This document shows, piece after piece, positions 47,074 through 59,214 of a stretch of DNA of 64,000 nt. Within the stretch, counting starts at the first letter, position 1, and each line of letters starts with the position of its first letter. Under the pieces are notes generated by a model. The model ran no database searches and was not told the origin of the DNA. It was given only the letters and a program-made list of their open reading frames with translations. Source of the DNA: Chrysemys picta bellii. Lineage: Eukaryota > Chordata > Testudines > Emydidae. Location of the stretch: the NCBI RefSeq assembly GCF_011386835.1, contig NC_088799.1, forward strand, positions 71,443,302-71,507,301, read 5' to 3'. The translations under genes were made by a program, and so were the position numbers.

Positions 47074-48765
47074 TTCATAGAAGCATAGAATATCAGGGTT
47101 GGAAGGGATCTCAGGAGGTCATCTAGTCCAACCCCCTGCTCAAAGCAGGACCAATTCCCAACTAAATCATCCCAGCCAGGGCTTTGTCAAGCGGGGCCTT
47201 AAAAACCTCCAAGGAAGGAGATTCCACCACCTCCCTAGGTAACGCATTCCAGTGCTTCACCACCCTCCTAGTGAAATAGTGTTTCCTAATATCCAACCTA
47301 GACCTCCCCATTTGAGAGCATTGCTCCTTTTTCTGTCATCTGCCACCACTGAGAACAGCCGAGTTCCATCCTCTTTGGAACCCCCCTTCAGGTAGTTGAA
47401 AGCAGCTATCAAATCCCCCCTCATTCTTCTCTTCTGGAGACTAAACAATCCCAGTTCCCTCAGCCTCTCCTCATAAGTCATGTGTTCCAGCCCCCTAATA
47501 GTTTTTGTTGCCCTTTGCTGGACTCTTTCTAATTTTTCCACATCCTTCTTGTAGTGTGGGGTCCAAAACTGGACACAGTACTCCAGATGAGGCCTCACCA
47601 ATGTCGAATAAAGGGGAACGATCACGTTCCTCGATCTACTGGCAATGCCCCTACTTATACAGCCCAAAATGCCATTAGCCTTCTTGTCAACAAGAGCACA
47701 CTGTTGACTCATATCCAGCTTCTCGTCCACTCTGACCCCTAGGTCCCTTTCTGCAGAACTGCTACCTAGCCATTCGGTCCCTAGTCTGTAGCAGTGCATA
47801 GGATTCTTCCGTTGTAAGTGCAGGACTCTGCACTTGTCCTTGTTGAACCTCATCAGGTTTCTTTTGGCCCAATCCTCTAATTTGTCTAGTTCTCTCTGTA
47901 TCCGAACCCTACCCTCCAGTGTATCTACCACGCCTCCCAGTTTAGTGTCATCTGCAAACTTGCTGAGAGTGCAGTCCACACCATCCTCCAGATCATTAAT
48001 AAAGATATTAAACAAAACCATCCTCAGGACTGACCCTTGGGGCACTCCGCTTGAAACCGGTTGCCAACTAGACATGGAGCCATTGATCACTACCCACTGA
48101 GCCCGACGATCTAGCCAGCTTTCTATCCACCTTACAGTCCATTCATCCAGCCCATACTTCTTTAACTTGGCGTCAAGAATACTGTGGGAGACCGTATCAA
48201 AAGCTTTGCTAAAGTCAAGGAATAACACATCCACTGCTTTCCCCTCATCCACAGAGCCAGTTATTTCATCATAGAAGGCAATTAGGTTAGTCAGGCACGA
48301 CTTTCCCTTGGTGAATCCATGCTGACTATTCCTGATCACTTTCCTCTCCTCTAAGTGTTTCATAATTGATTCCTTGAGGACCTGCTCCATGATTTTTCCA
48401 GGGACTGAGGTGAGGCTGACTGGCCTGTAGTTCCCCGGATCCTCCTCCTTCCCTTTTTTAAAGATGGGCACTACATTAGCCTTTTTCCAATCATCCGGGA
48501 CCTCCCTCGATCACCATGAGTTTTCAAAGATGATGGCGAATGGCTTCGCAATCTCATCCGCCAACTCCTTTAGCACCCTCGGATGCAGCGCATCCGGCCC
48601 CATGGATTTGTGCTCATCCAGTTTTTCTAAATAGTCCCGAACCACTTCTTTCTCCACAGAGAGCTGGTCACCTCCTCCCCATACTTTGCTGCTCAGTCCA
48701 GCAGTCTGGGAGCTGACCTTGTTTGTGAAGACAGAGGCAAAAAAAGCATTTAATGGGCCTGCTCC
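47074..48765 (-). mobile_element. 5'-truncated CR1 LINE, copy A
   Basis: The minus strand carries the reverse-transcriptase part of ORF2, then a 3' region ending in ATTCTATGCTTCTATGAA, the CR1-style tail. The 5' side ends in coding sequence near 48765, the usual outcome of incomplete target-primed reverse transcription. It is one of the most intact elements in the window. Confidence 0.92.
47257..48471 (-). pseudogene. CR1 ORF2 reverse transcriptase, partial and disabled
   Basis: A 404-codon open stretch contains the non-LTR reverse transcriptase palm: [16 protein letters not shown], the [10 protein letters not shown] turn, and the catalytic FADDTKLGG with its double aspartate. The thumb and C-terminal part follow ([20 protein letters not shown] and [18 protein letters not shown]). 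The same reading frame continues upstream past an in-frame TGA near 48508. The apparent initiation is a GTG inside the domain and not a real start. Near 47315 a frameshift replaces the usual C-terminus. The endonuclease domain and ORF1 are missing through 5' truncation. The protein would be inactive for mobilisation. Compare copy B, which keeps the normal C-terminus. Confidence 0.9.
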
Positions 48766-48769
48766 TGCA

Positions 48770-50340
48770 AGCTCTCTGGACGTAATGCAAACTCCATTGA
48801 AGTTGATAGGAGTCTTGTCACTGACTTAAGTGGGCTTTGTTGTTGGGACTACAGTTCCTTTGTTGTTGGGACTCCTGTTAAAGTGGATGGGAATTCAGCC
48901 TGTGTATCATTTGCAGGGCTGGGGCCCAACAATTGTAGAGAGTGCAGGGATGGAGGAATTAGCAGTAGTTGTGAAGTGAAGAGCAAAGGCTGCAATATTC
49001 AGATTCTCAAAAAATTCCAATTTTAATGTTTTTTTCTATTTTAATTTTTTATAAAGCATAGCATAAAAATGAACATGAAATCTTTTAAGAATGATTGGTT
49101 TCATAAACAAAAAAAGAATTGTAGCATTGCTCCTGATTGAATGCCTGTCACTCAAATATATGGGCTTGTATTAACCCACTCATGCATCATCCTTTTTAAC
49201 TGAGGCAGGAGAACAAAGGAGCCTAAGTGGGTGAATGTCTGAGCGACATCTATGCTAAACCAGTGCGACTGTGTTACCCACTCTTGCTTTGTTGTTGGAC
49301 CTATTACTGGCACAGGATTTTACTTGACCCTTTTGCTTTAATTTCATTAAATAAAACCAGTATCACATTTTTCTATATGAGGAAAAGAAAAAGGAGGGAT
49401 TTAAAATATCTTATTTAAGTGATTAGCTGGAGATTTAAGATAACTCAGGTATTCATCCCCATTAATATATTATCTTCAACTGCTGCAGGTGGCACAATAA
49501 TGAATAAAGAAGCCTTAGCAGTATTGTGGGACAGCAGTGGCAGGAAACAATAAAGCATCATTAACAGATTTAGTTCAACAGATGTTAACCAAATTAAAAT
49601 CCAGAAAAGTATCCAAGAGGCTGAAAGAAGAGTTCAAGTTAGTGATAGCCAACAGGCATTTGCCAGGGATCTCCTATGTTAGCAGCTGGGATGAAGATGA
49701 GGGTAAGAGCTGCTATGGAGGCTGAGGACTCCCATGCTGTGGTGGGGGAGTACTCCAAGTGGCCAGTTAGCCAGCTGAGCAGTGCATAGCAGCAGAGAAT
49801 CCAGCTTGGAGTTCCTTAAGGCAGTGGGAAAAATATTCTCTAGCAGGAAAATGGAATTCTGGGAGTGCAGAAGTTGTTAGTTTAAGGACTTACTCACGAA
49901 CTAAGGAAGAACCTATTTTGAGAGGAAGTTCGGGTGCAGGCCTGGGAGTCGGATTTGAATCCAGATTTCCCACTGCTTAATCTCAGAGGAAGCCTGCGGT
50001 ATTGGCCAAATCACTTGGAGCCATATTTTTAAAAGTATTTAGGCACCATACTGTAATACCTTAAAAAAATCTGGCCCTTACTGTTTTGCCTTAAGTCCCT
50101 GTGTGTAAAATGGGGTAATATTAACTTGCCTCATAGGGATGTTATGAAAGATTGAGAGGCAGATACCATGGTAATGCGATGTCACAGACCAAATTGAAAA
50201 ATAGGGTGTGTGTGAGGCTTATTTTGTTTTTGTTTGATAACATTGGGATTTATTGGGATTGATTTGGGTGACTAGCCTCAATTGCAGTGAATTTTAAGGT
50301 TTTAGTAGTTCCTTTTATTCATTAATTTTGTTAAGGCACT
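48770..50340. other. Unique sequence with a MIR-like copy, no gene seen
   Basis: Near 48780-48850 there is a palindromic-repeat trace (CTCCATTGAAGTTGATAGGA). A MIR-like copy spans about 49920-50170, split by a trace with ATTTTTAAAAGTATTTAGGC wording at 50022-50045. The frame at 49537-49725 has no domain. Confidence 0.45.
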
Positions 50341-50371
50341 CAAAGTCTTTAATGATGAGATAACTGGCTCT

Positions 50372-51471
50372 GTGGATATGGGAAAAGCGGTGGATGTGAT
50401 ATATCTTGACTTTAGCAAAGCTTTTGATATGGTCTCCCACAGTATTCTTGTCAGCAAGTTAAAGAAATATGGATTGGACGAATGGACTATAAGGTGGATA
50501 GAAAGCTGGCTAGATTGTTGGGCTCAATGGGTAGTGATCAAACGCTCGATGTCTAGTTGGCAGCCGGTATCAAGCAGAGTGCCCCAGGGGTCGGTCCTGG
50601 GGCCGATTTTGTTCAACATCTTTATTAATGATCTGGATGATGGGATGAATTGCACCCTCAGCAAGTTTGCAGATGACACTAAGCTGTGGGGGGAGAGGTA
50701 GATATGCTGGAGGGTAGGGATAGAGTCCAGAGTGACCTAGACAAATTGGAGGATTGGGTCAAAAGAAATCTGATGAGGTTCAACAAGGACAAGAGCAGAG
50801 TCCTGCCCTTAGGAAGGAAGAATCCCATGCACTACTACAGGCTGGGGACCGACTGGCTAAGCAGCAGTTCTGCAGAAAAGGACCTGGGGGTTACACTGGA
50901 TGAGAAGCTGGATATGAGTCAGCAGTGTGCCCCTGTTGCCAAGAAGGCCAACAGCATATTGGACTGTATTAGTAGGAGTATTGCCAGCAGATAAAGAGAA
51001 GTGATTATTCCCATCTATTCGGCACGGTGAGGCCACACCTGGAGTATTGTGTCCAGTTTTTGGTCCGCCCACTACAGAAGGGATGTGAACAAATTGGAGA
51101 GAGTCCAGTGGACGGCAACGAAAATTATTAGGGGGCTGGGGCACATGACTTATGAGGAGAGGCTGAGGGAACTGGGGTTATTTAGTCTGCAGAAGAGAAG
51201 AGTGAGAGGGGATTTGATAGCAACCTTCAACTACCTGAAGAGGGGTTCCAAAGAGGATGGAGCTAGGCTGTTCTCAGTGGTGGCAGATGACAGAACAAGA
51301 AGCAATGTTCTCAAGTTGCAGTGGGGGAGGTGTAGGTTGGATATTAGAAAACAGTATTTCACTAAGGGGGTGGTTAAGCACTGGAATGGGTTACCTAGGG
51401 AGGAGGTGGAATCTTCATCCTTAGAGGTTTTTAAGGCCTGGCTTGACAAAGCCCTGGCTGGGATGATTTAG
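50372..51471 (+). pseudogene. CR1 ORF2 reverse transcriptase fragments, frameshifted
   Basis: Three overlapping or adjacent open pieces (50372-50701, 50686-50994, 51049-51471) make up one decayed ORF2. The first holds [25 protein letters not shown] and FADDTKLWG. The second holds the [10 protein letters not shown] to ARS-type segment, and the third the [18 protein letters not shown] region and an intact-looking C-terminus ending in [10 protein letters not shown] frameshift falls near 50690-50700 and a stop or shift near 50992-51048. The N-terminal endonuclease is absent. It is a dead copy. Confidence 0.9.
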
Positions 51472-51510
51472 TTGATGTTGGTCCTGCTTTGAGCAGGGGA
51501 TTGGACTAGA

Positions 51511-51696
51511 ACATAAGAATGGCCATACCGGGTCAGACCAAAGGTCCATCTAGCCCAGTATCCTGTCTACCGACAGTGGCCAATGCCAGGTGCCCCAGAG
51601 GGAGTGAACCTAACAGGCAATGATCAAGTGATCTCTCTCCTGCCTTCTCTCTCCACCCTCTGACAAACAGAGGCTAGGGACACCATTCCTTACCCA
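51511..51696 (-). mobile_element. CR1 3'-end fragment nested in CR1 copy B
   Basis: The sequence from ACATAAGAATGGCCATACCG to GACACCATTCCTTACCCA is the minus-orientation 3' end of the CR1 subfamily also found at 26085. GGACTAGA at 51503-51510 and 51697-51704 is an exact 8-bp duplication of the host CR1's own 3' region. Confidence 0.9.
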
Positions 51697-51749
51697 GGAC
51701 TAGATGACCTCCTGAGGTCTCTTCCAACCCTAATATTCTATGATTCTCG

Positions 51750-53860
51750 TGTTATTTGTTAAGAGAAGCATCCATCGTGTGCCAGCTGCTTTTGAAACAT
51801 GAAAAGTGGTGGTCCCTACTTCAAAGAGCTGAGTCATGGCTGATAACAGAAATAGGCTGTTGGTTTTGTTATTTATGTCGTAGACGCTTCAGATTTATGT
51901 CAATTGACCTATAGTGCAATGAACATAAACTGCCTGGAAGGGCTAAATTAGGAGTTGGATCCTACTTCCATCAAAGTCAGTGGCAGCACACCCTGACTGT
52001 GAGAGCAGCTTTGGGACCTTAAAGGCTAAAGGAAGGATCTCGGGATCTGAAATCTCTTTCTGCACATCTAGAAACATAACAGTTTTTTAGCCTTTCATGG
52101 AACACGTTACTATGTAATGCATAACCCAGTTTAACTCTCCTACTGTTAACAGGCATGCCAGTTATGCTGTTGACATTGATCTTTATGTTTAGCGCTATTT
52201 GCAGCTCTGCACACTTGATAACCCTGTTACCTCTGTCTCTACATACATATACACTCCTTGACAGAGCTGTTTGCTTGGGTGAGATAAGGTATCTCAATCT
52301 GACACACAAGATAAAATATTTGAAAAATATATTGAAGTCTCCCACCCAAATTGCTTTATTTTAAAGGTTTTACTTAAAAAGCACCTATTGCATTCCAAAG
52401 ATCTGGATGCCATTCCTTCATATCAAGCTAATGCTTTATATATCCCCTGTCACCCACAGTTTCTGTGTGGAACCCAAGTGTGTAAGAATCGAGAACAGTA
52501 ACAATTTCTGTTTTCTTTCTCAGACTATAAGAAAAGAGATTGATTAATTTATATTTACTTGTGTACGTTTTTAAGAGGATGTGAGGTATGTCTAGATGAA
52601 GAACTTATTTATTTTATTTTCCCTCAATAAAATACAAATAGTTAACAACTGAAGAAATAAGTTTTGCAGTTAGGCACTGCTCAAATCCAGCCAATGCTTA
52701 TGGATATGCTGAACTTTGCTTATGTATGTAGTCCTGATTAAATAGTTTTAGTACGTACTTAATTGTTTGCGAGATTAGGGCCTTAGTTCTGAAAGTGGTC
52801 AGTAACCTGGTCACCCTTACCACTTTCAGGAATGAGTTCCATAGCATAGATCCAGTTGCTATGGAAGTTCTAACTCCCACGTTCACAATCCTGCCCTGTG
52901 TTAGTTAACATTTTTATCATGCGAGTAAAAGGTAGCTGTCGTGAGAGGTCATGGTTGTGAAGGTGGAAGTGGTATCTCAGATAGCTTGGGCTAATCTTGT
53001 GAAGGCAGGACAGAGATCTTGACATGGACACCAGATGCAATGGGGAACTAGTGCAGAATGTAAAACATGTTGGTGATGTGTTCACAGTGACCTATGTTCC
53101 TTTCTTAGCACTTGTTCTCAGAATATTTCCAAGCAAAATATCAAAGCCTGTTATTGGGATGCATTTTCCCCAGTATATTACAGCTATTTTGGTGGTTGTT
53201 GAGTATCTGTTAAAATAAACAATAATAGTAATAATTTTTACACCTCTATAACCCCTTGTATATGAGGACCTCAAAGCATTGGTTAACCATGTACAATAGT
53301 ACCAGCAATAGCATTAATTATTTATCTCAGGCTCCAATGAGGTAGGTACATAGTTTTGTACCCATTTTACAGGTGGGGAAACTGAGACACTGGAGTCAGT
53401 GACCTGGACAGAATTTCAGCAGGGTAAGGAACCTAGGAGTTCTTGCTACAAGTGCCTTTCTCTAACTGCTGTCACTAAAGCTGGGAAGAATGACCAGAAT
53501 TCTCTGGGAAGCCTATATTGGTATCAGAAGCAGCCTTTTCTGAAAGGTTTAGTAAGAGTGGAGTTTCCACAGATGGGCTGGCAGGATCTTTTCTCTCTAA
53601 TGTAATGAGTGGAAATAAATCATTTGTAGCAAATCCATAAGACAATTTAGGAAAAAAGTACTTACCTGAAAGCGTCCATCAAGGGTTCTGAGACATGGGG
53701 CCTCCTTGTGCGTGCTTGTGAGCTTCCCTTAGCTTATCTATGCCTGTTGGGCATAACACTTTCTGTCTGAATTTCTTGTATTGCTTTCCACTGTTCAGTC
53801 TGTTTTAGCAGAGTTTAGGTTGATCTCAATCTGTAATCTGGAGTGTTCCAAAGGAGGTCA
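51750..53860. other. Unique sequence with minor repeat traces, no gene seen
   Basis: Palindromic-repeat wording (TACTTCCATCAAAGTCAGTG) appears near 51963. An L2/MIR-type piece (CATTTTACAGGTGGGGAAAC) is at 53361-53381. Short frames on both strands lack domains. Confidence 0.45.
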
Positions 53861-53863
53861 AAG

Positions 53864-53987
53864 TAGGGTGATCAGATAGCAACTGTGAAAAAAGGGGACA
53901 GAGGGTGGGGGGTAATAGGCGCCTATATAAGAAAAAGTCCCAACAAACGGGACTGTCCCTATAAAAATGGGACATCTGGTCACCCTA
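53864..53987. mobile_element. Short hAT-like MITE (TAGGGTGACCAGA family), copy 2
   Basis: It is also 124 bp and inverted relative to copy 1. Ends TAGGGTGATCAGA and TCTGGTCACCCTA. Flanks GGTCAAAG (53856-53863) and TGTCAAAG (53988-53995) agree at 7 of 8 positions, consistent with a hAT-type duplication after one mutation. Confidence 0.85.
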
Positions 53988-53989
53988 TG

Positions 53990-56180
53990 TCAAAGTGATG
54001 ACCTCCCCAATAACCTGTATATAGGGAACTCTCTGAGCAGGAAGTTAAGAGTATGTTCATCCTAGTACCACCTTGTGGCCCAATACTAAAGCTTTTACTT
54101 TCACTGAGTGTAACATTTACTTAACAAGATTCCTTGTGCAAGTGCTGCAGAATTGCCCTTAATTAGATGTGCCTGCTTTCTGGGGAAGTAGATATAAAGC
54201 TGTCTGTGTAAGTTGTCCCTCTCTGACTGTGGTTGTTGCAAAGAAAGTCAATCCAGTGCAGACCATGCTAAAAAGGATGAAATCCTTATTTGAAATATTG
54301 TAGGCTGTATCCTAGTGTGTTTCACATATTCACAGTGTAGTTCGGGGGTTGGAGGGGAAAGCCATGGGTCAGTGTTCACGTCACACTCCCCGTCAGTGCC
54401 TGACCTGAGCTGGGGAAGATAATGATCTAACCAGCAGACCAAATTTGGTGGTGAATCCTGGTCACGTGTCACCTGAGGGACGTTGCATGTACACTAAGAA
54501 GTGCAGTTTTGTGGCTCATCATAAACTCAGTAATGAAACCTGTTTTAGCCAGGTTCAGATTGGTGGCATGATTGAGGTGAATTTTTATACAAGTGACATT
54601 TGATATCTCCTTATTGTATTGTCAACCTCCATTGTTAAAAAATAAATAAATCATGAATCAGACCCCCAAAATCATGGTACAACATCATTGACTAGTTAAA
54701 AAAATCTTATGACTTGTAAGCCAATTTTCAACTCTTCTTATTTGTCTCTTAGTGTTTGAACTTTTAGGGTTCACTCAAGTCACAAAAAACCCAAACAAGC
54801 TACTACGAAACACATGACAGTTGGTAACACTGTTACAAGTTGTACAACTTTGGCTTTGTGTTTACTGCAAAAAAAACCCTGTGTGTATATATACCGTGGG
54901 ATAACTAACACGCATTAGTATTCTTCTGTGAAATGCTAGTGGAGATGGTAGATATTCCACGAGATAAACTAGATGATGTTGACCATAGGCATGGTGGTCT
55001 AGTGCTGACTTGGAGTAAAAACTACAGGTACCTTGTTTGCACTCGGATTTCACAGTGGGATAGTGAATGTGTGCTATCCACTGTTTAAAAACAAAACAAA
55101 AAAACTTTTTTTTTTTTCAGTGAAGACAGGCCTCAGTGTGGTCAGCGTTGCTAATGGTCTCCCCAGTTGTGAATAACCCAGCATGTATGGATAATGGTTG
55201 TGACAAAGTTCTGATTCCTTTTTTAAAATATTAATATGAAAACATTTCCTCAGCACTGTAAAGATACTCTTGCAGGCCTGTGTCCTGTGTTAAGTACCTG
55301 AAGACATCAGACCCTCTAACATTTTCAGCTTTTTTGTGGCATAATTAAAACATTCTCTGTATTCACAGATTGGCAGATATCCCAGCTCAGTGATGCTAAA
55401 TCTGATTAATATTTGGGTTCCCTAGCACATCTCTACTTAAAGTGTGTAATTAAAGCTTGTGAAGTCTGCCATTAACAAGCCTCACCTTGGGCTCATTAAG
55501 TTAACAGGAAACTTGCTGAGTGTCCCCTGCTTAGTGAGCTCCCAAGACTCACACATTTAATTAGGCAGTGCCATCCCACCTCCTAAATAGCATGAAGAGT
55601 TGGGGAGGGGGGCTTCTGAATTATCACTTAATCACAATGTATTTTTCAAACTGAAAAAGGGAGCAAATGGAATCTGTCACCTTATCAAACTGCTGGGTAA
55701 CTGCTGCTGATATCCTTGGGTTTATTAAGTTAAATTGTAGAACTTCAGCCAATGAAAAGCCATTTATTCATATAACTACAGAATAATTGATTTCTAAATT
55801 GTGCTTATAGAGAAACTAGTCTTCCACTGGTTAAAACAATATCTTTCTCAAAGCTAATAAGAAAGTAGCAGGTCCACAGTGTACATGGAGTAATTGTGTA
55901 TGTCCTACTGCACCAGGATTCATCTAGGGTTGCTAAGACTGAAATAATAATATAGGTGTATTACAAAGTACTGAGCACTGACTCTGAAAGTCCTGTGTCA
56001 TATATTGTGGGTTGTTTCAATATTATTTGTAATGTTAATGCAAAAATAAGATGCTCAATAAATATTTTTCACCCGTAAAGACTTTATGCTAATCCTCATT
56101 CTACAGTCAAGGAGAATATAACACTATGCTTGTGACTGGATAAAGGCTGACTGCTGCAAAAAGTACCAGCAATTCATGTT
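53990..56180. other. Unique sequence including a candidate conserved block
   Basis: 55380-55800 is free of repeat wording and rich in TAATTA/ATTAA cores (GTGTAATTAAAGCTTG, ACATTTAATTAGGCAG, CTCATTAAGTTAAC), which suggests a homeodomain-type regulatory element. The remainder shows nothing specific. A short A/T-run pair lies at 55089-55120. Confidence 0.35.
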
Positions 56181-56189
56181 GGGCTACAC

Positions 56190-56930
56190 TGTACCCTTAA
56201 GGCTCAGCTGTAGCATGGGCTGTGTGGAGCTGCATTAATGGCTGTAGTATGTGGCCTTCTTGAGTCATCTTCTTCTGTGGCATCTCCATAACTGGAGGTT
56301 TGCAACCATGGTAGCCAATTCTGTACAGTTCTCTGCTAATCTCTTTCTGGATGAATAGTCCTTTTGACTTTCCCCAAGGATACAACATTGTCCATCAAAA
56401 TCATCTTGTTCAGCCTTGTGTTCTTCTGCCATCAACTTTCCCTTCCGATGCCTGTAAACATGCATGGCCTGCTGAACACCTTAAAATATGCCCTGCAAAT
56501 TGAATCTTTGTTTTTATAAGATCTCTGACTAGCACTTGCTGAGTTCAAATAATCTCCCAACACTCAACTACAATCTTGAAGGTTGTGGGTTCACCTCTCA
56601 CTTGATCTCACACTGAAAGGCCACCTCCAGTTCACCCAGCTGCAAAATGGGTACCTGATCCACATGGTTAGGGCAGTCTAAAGTGGTCAGACATGATGCT
56701 GGCTATTTCAGTCTCTTGTGTACGAATGGCTATGAAACTGACATGCCTGAACCACATTAGCCTGATGAGCCATTTGGCTGGGGGAGCTTTGACTTTGACA
56801 TTCAACTCTAGACCATGGTCTTTGCCATATTCATATACAGTCTCCTCTAACTTAATCAGACCTTCTTGTGAATTCAAAAATAGCACTGTGTTATCTGCAT
56901 AACAAATGTTATTCACCCATATTCTTGGGT
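56190..56930 (-). pseudogene. Decayed non-LTR reverse transcriptase fragment
   Basis: On the minus strand the frame ending near 56668 starts NNICYADNTVLFLNSQEGL, the active-site region of a non-LTR reverse transcriptase in which the second catalytic Asp reads Asn. It continues EYGKDHGLELNVK. Downstream frames at 56197-56465 (TMVANLQLWRC) resemble the C-terminal end of the same class of protein. It differs from CR1 and could be an RTE- or L2-like family. Stops and frameshifts make it inactive. Confidence 0.55.
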
Positions 56931-57107
56931 CACTTGAGGATATTTATTTGCTTCTTGAACTACTCTGGCTGTTACAGAATGTCAGTTCTTAAAGCTCTCC
57001 CGCTTCCTCGAAAAATAATGTACAGTACACACCACTTACAATATTTAGTGGCGGAAAAGTAAATGTATTTTTGATCCACGCAGTTAACTAATTTTTGGGG
57101 TCTAGCA

Positions 57108-57835
57108 CAGGGGTGGGAAAACTATGGCTCAGGGGCTGCATCCGGCCCTCCAGATGTTTTAATCCGGCCCTCGAGCTCCTGCCAGAGAGTGGGGTCCAGG
57201 GCTTGCCCCGCTCCAGCTGGGGAGCAGGATTGGGGGCTTGCCTCACTCCGCACGGCTCCCAGAAGCAGGGGTGTGTCTCCCCTGCTGCTCCTACACATAA
57301 GGGCAGCCAAGGGGCTCCGCACACTGCCCCCGCCCCAAGTGCTGCCCCCACAGTTCCCATTGGCCAGGAACCGCGACCAATGGGAGCTGCAGGGGCGGCG
57401 CCTGCGGACAGGGCACATAGGAGGCAGAAGGGGGACATACCGCTGCTTTTGGGAGCTGCTTGAGGTAAACACTGCCCAGACCCTGCCCCCGACCTCCTCC
57501 TGCACCCCAAACCCCTGCCCCAACCCTGATCCCCCTCCTGCCCTCCAAATCCCTCGGTCCCAGCCCAGAGCATCCTCCTGCACCCTCATCCCCAGCAACA
57601 CCCCAGAGCCCTCACACCAGCTGGAGCCCTCAACCCCCCCCAAACCCAACCCCAGCCCAGAGCTCCCTCCCGCACCCTGAACTCCTCATTTCTGGCCCCA
57701 CCCCAGAGCCTGCACCCCCAGCCGGAGCCCGTACCCCCTCCCGCACCCCAACCTCCAATTTGTGAGCATTCATAGCTCGCCATACAATTTTCATACCCAG
57801 ATGTGGCCCTCGGGCCAAAAAGTTTGCCCACCCCA
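57108..57835. mobile_element. hAT-type element (CAGGGGTGGG family), 728 bp
   Basis: CAGGGGTGGGAAAACT at the left and AGTTTGCCCACCCCA at the right are inverted, and GTCTAGCA occurs on both sides (57100-57107 and 57836-57843), an exact 8-bp duplication. The interior has a CCAAT/ATTGG GC-rich module and a C-rich tandem array. No transposase is encoded. It lies immediately downstream (on +) of the decayed non-LTR fragment. Confidence 0.9.
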
Positions 57836-57843
57836 GTCTAGCA

Positions 57844-59205
57844 GGTTATTTCCATTTGGAGGAGAAATTGATGATGGAGTCAAGTATTTCTTTGATGCGA
57901 TCCTGTTTATTTACAAAGAACATACATAGTCCTGTTTCCCTGAACGCAGTAATAATCAGGCAACAGGAGGCAGTTTCTTTGCTCACAGTTCTGAGTGTCA
58001 CTCAGCCAGCACTATATCCAAAGGCATGCACTCAGCTTTTTTCCAAGGGTCATGCTACCAGAGCTGCTTTTGCCTATTTTGGTGACTTCTTTGCTCCTGT
58101 ATGTCCTGTATGTTTCTGCTGCTTCTCCCTCATGCGCGCACACATGCACAGCTCCACCATTCAATGCCTCAACCCCTGTTACTCGCTCTATTCATCTCCA
58201 AGGAAACCCTTTGGGCTACATGGTTCAGCTTCTACTCAAGCCTTGCCATATAGGTTGTGTTTTGAGTGGTGGCTGCTATTATTTCAGCCATCTGGCTCTA
58301 TAAAGGAGCTTGATTGTTTCCTACATTTATAATGACTGATAGGTGGTGGTTACGCCCACCAGTTTCCATGAGTGTTTGCCCAGCCCAACAATATGTTTAT
58401 CACAGTTTTGCAATGCATTTGTGGGTTATTACAATTAATTTGCAATTTTGTTGCAACAGGAGATACCTTGCAGACCTGGAGGGCTCTACTTTCCTTACAA
58501 TCACAATCCACCAACTCATAATATGACACTTGGTTAAAAAATAATTAAAAATGTATTTTCTGATCACCAGCTTGTTGTACACTTATTGTCGTTTTTCTTG
58601 AGTTTTAATTAAAAACTGAAATACTTGCAATTTGTAACTCACTTAAGAAATTATTACAGTAATTACAACTTGCTCTGAGGCTTAGGTGTCATTTGTGGCT
58701 GATAGCAGTGTTGGAGAACTTGACAAATTAAAGGATTAGATTGGTTGAAAAGTGAGTTAGCAATTTTTAATTAGAATTTTAACTCTTCTCTCTTTTGAAC
58801 CACTGATTATGCAGTAAAGGAGCCAGGGGCTAATTTTTTACATTTTCCACAATCAAAATGTCTATAGCAACACCTTTTATCAGTTCTGTGATTGGTTTTC
58901 TAAATGACGATTTTTGTACCACTCAGATATGAATGAGTAAGTACCTGAAAGATGGTATTGTGTCTTAAACTGAATATAAGATCTGTGATACCAGGGAAGC
59001 TTGAGGGGAACGTTTTATGTTTGGGAATTGGAGTCATGATCAGAAAAACCAAGAGGTGACCAATCTTTTCTGCTTCAGCAAGCTCAGAGATGGTACATTT
59101 ATGTTAAGAAATGATGTATTCCTTTATCCAAGCACTAAATGTCTATGGCAAAGATCAGAGGAATCCTAATTGGAACCAGCTAGTTTGAATGTTTTTATCT
59201 ATTTT
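57844..59205. other. Unique or unresolved sequence, no gene seen
   Basis: The open frame at 57856-58332 (158 codons) has no domain and no splice support. Its first half has wording that may belong to an old repeat. The rest is AT-rich. Confidence 0.4.
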
Positions 59206-59214
59206 GATTCTTAT

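Larger units (their letters stand above)
50345..51747 (+). mobile_element. 5'-truncated CR1 LINE, copy B, with a nested CR1
   Basis: Begins within ORF2 (AATGATGAGATAACTGGCTC) and runs to the 3' tail ATATTCTATGATTCT. The ORF2 end is followed by the GGACTAGATGACCT-type 3' region. A second CR1 piece at 51511-51696 splits this 3' region. Orientation is opposite to copy A. Confidence 0.92.

Noticed and set aside
57088..57831. Several overlapping long frames on both strands
   Set aside because: All lie in or at the edges of the hAT element at 57108-57835.
57856..58332. 158-codon frame as a gene
   Set aside because: No domain, no splice signals, and composition resembles the surrounding noncoding DNA.
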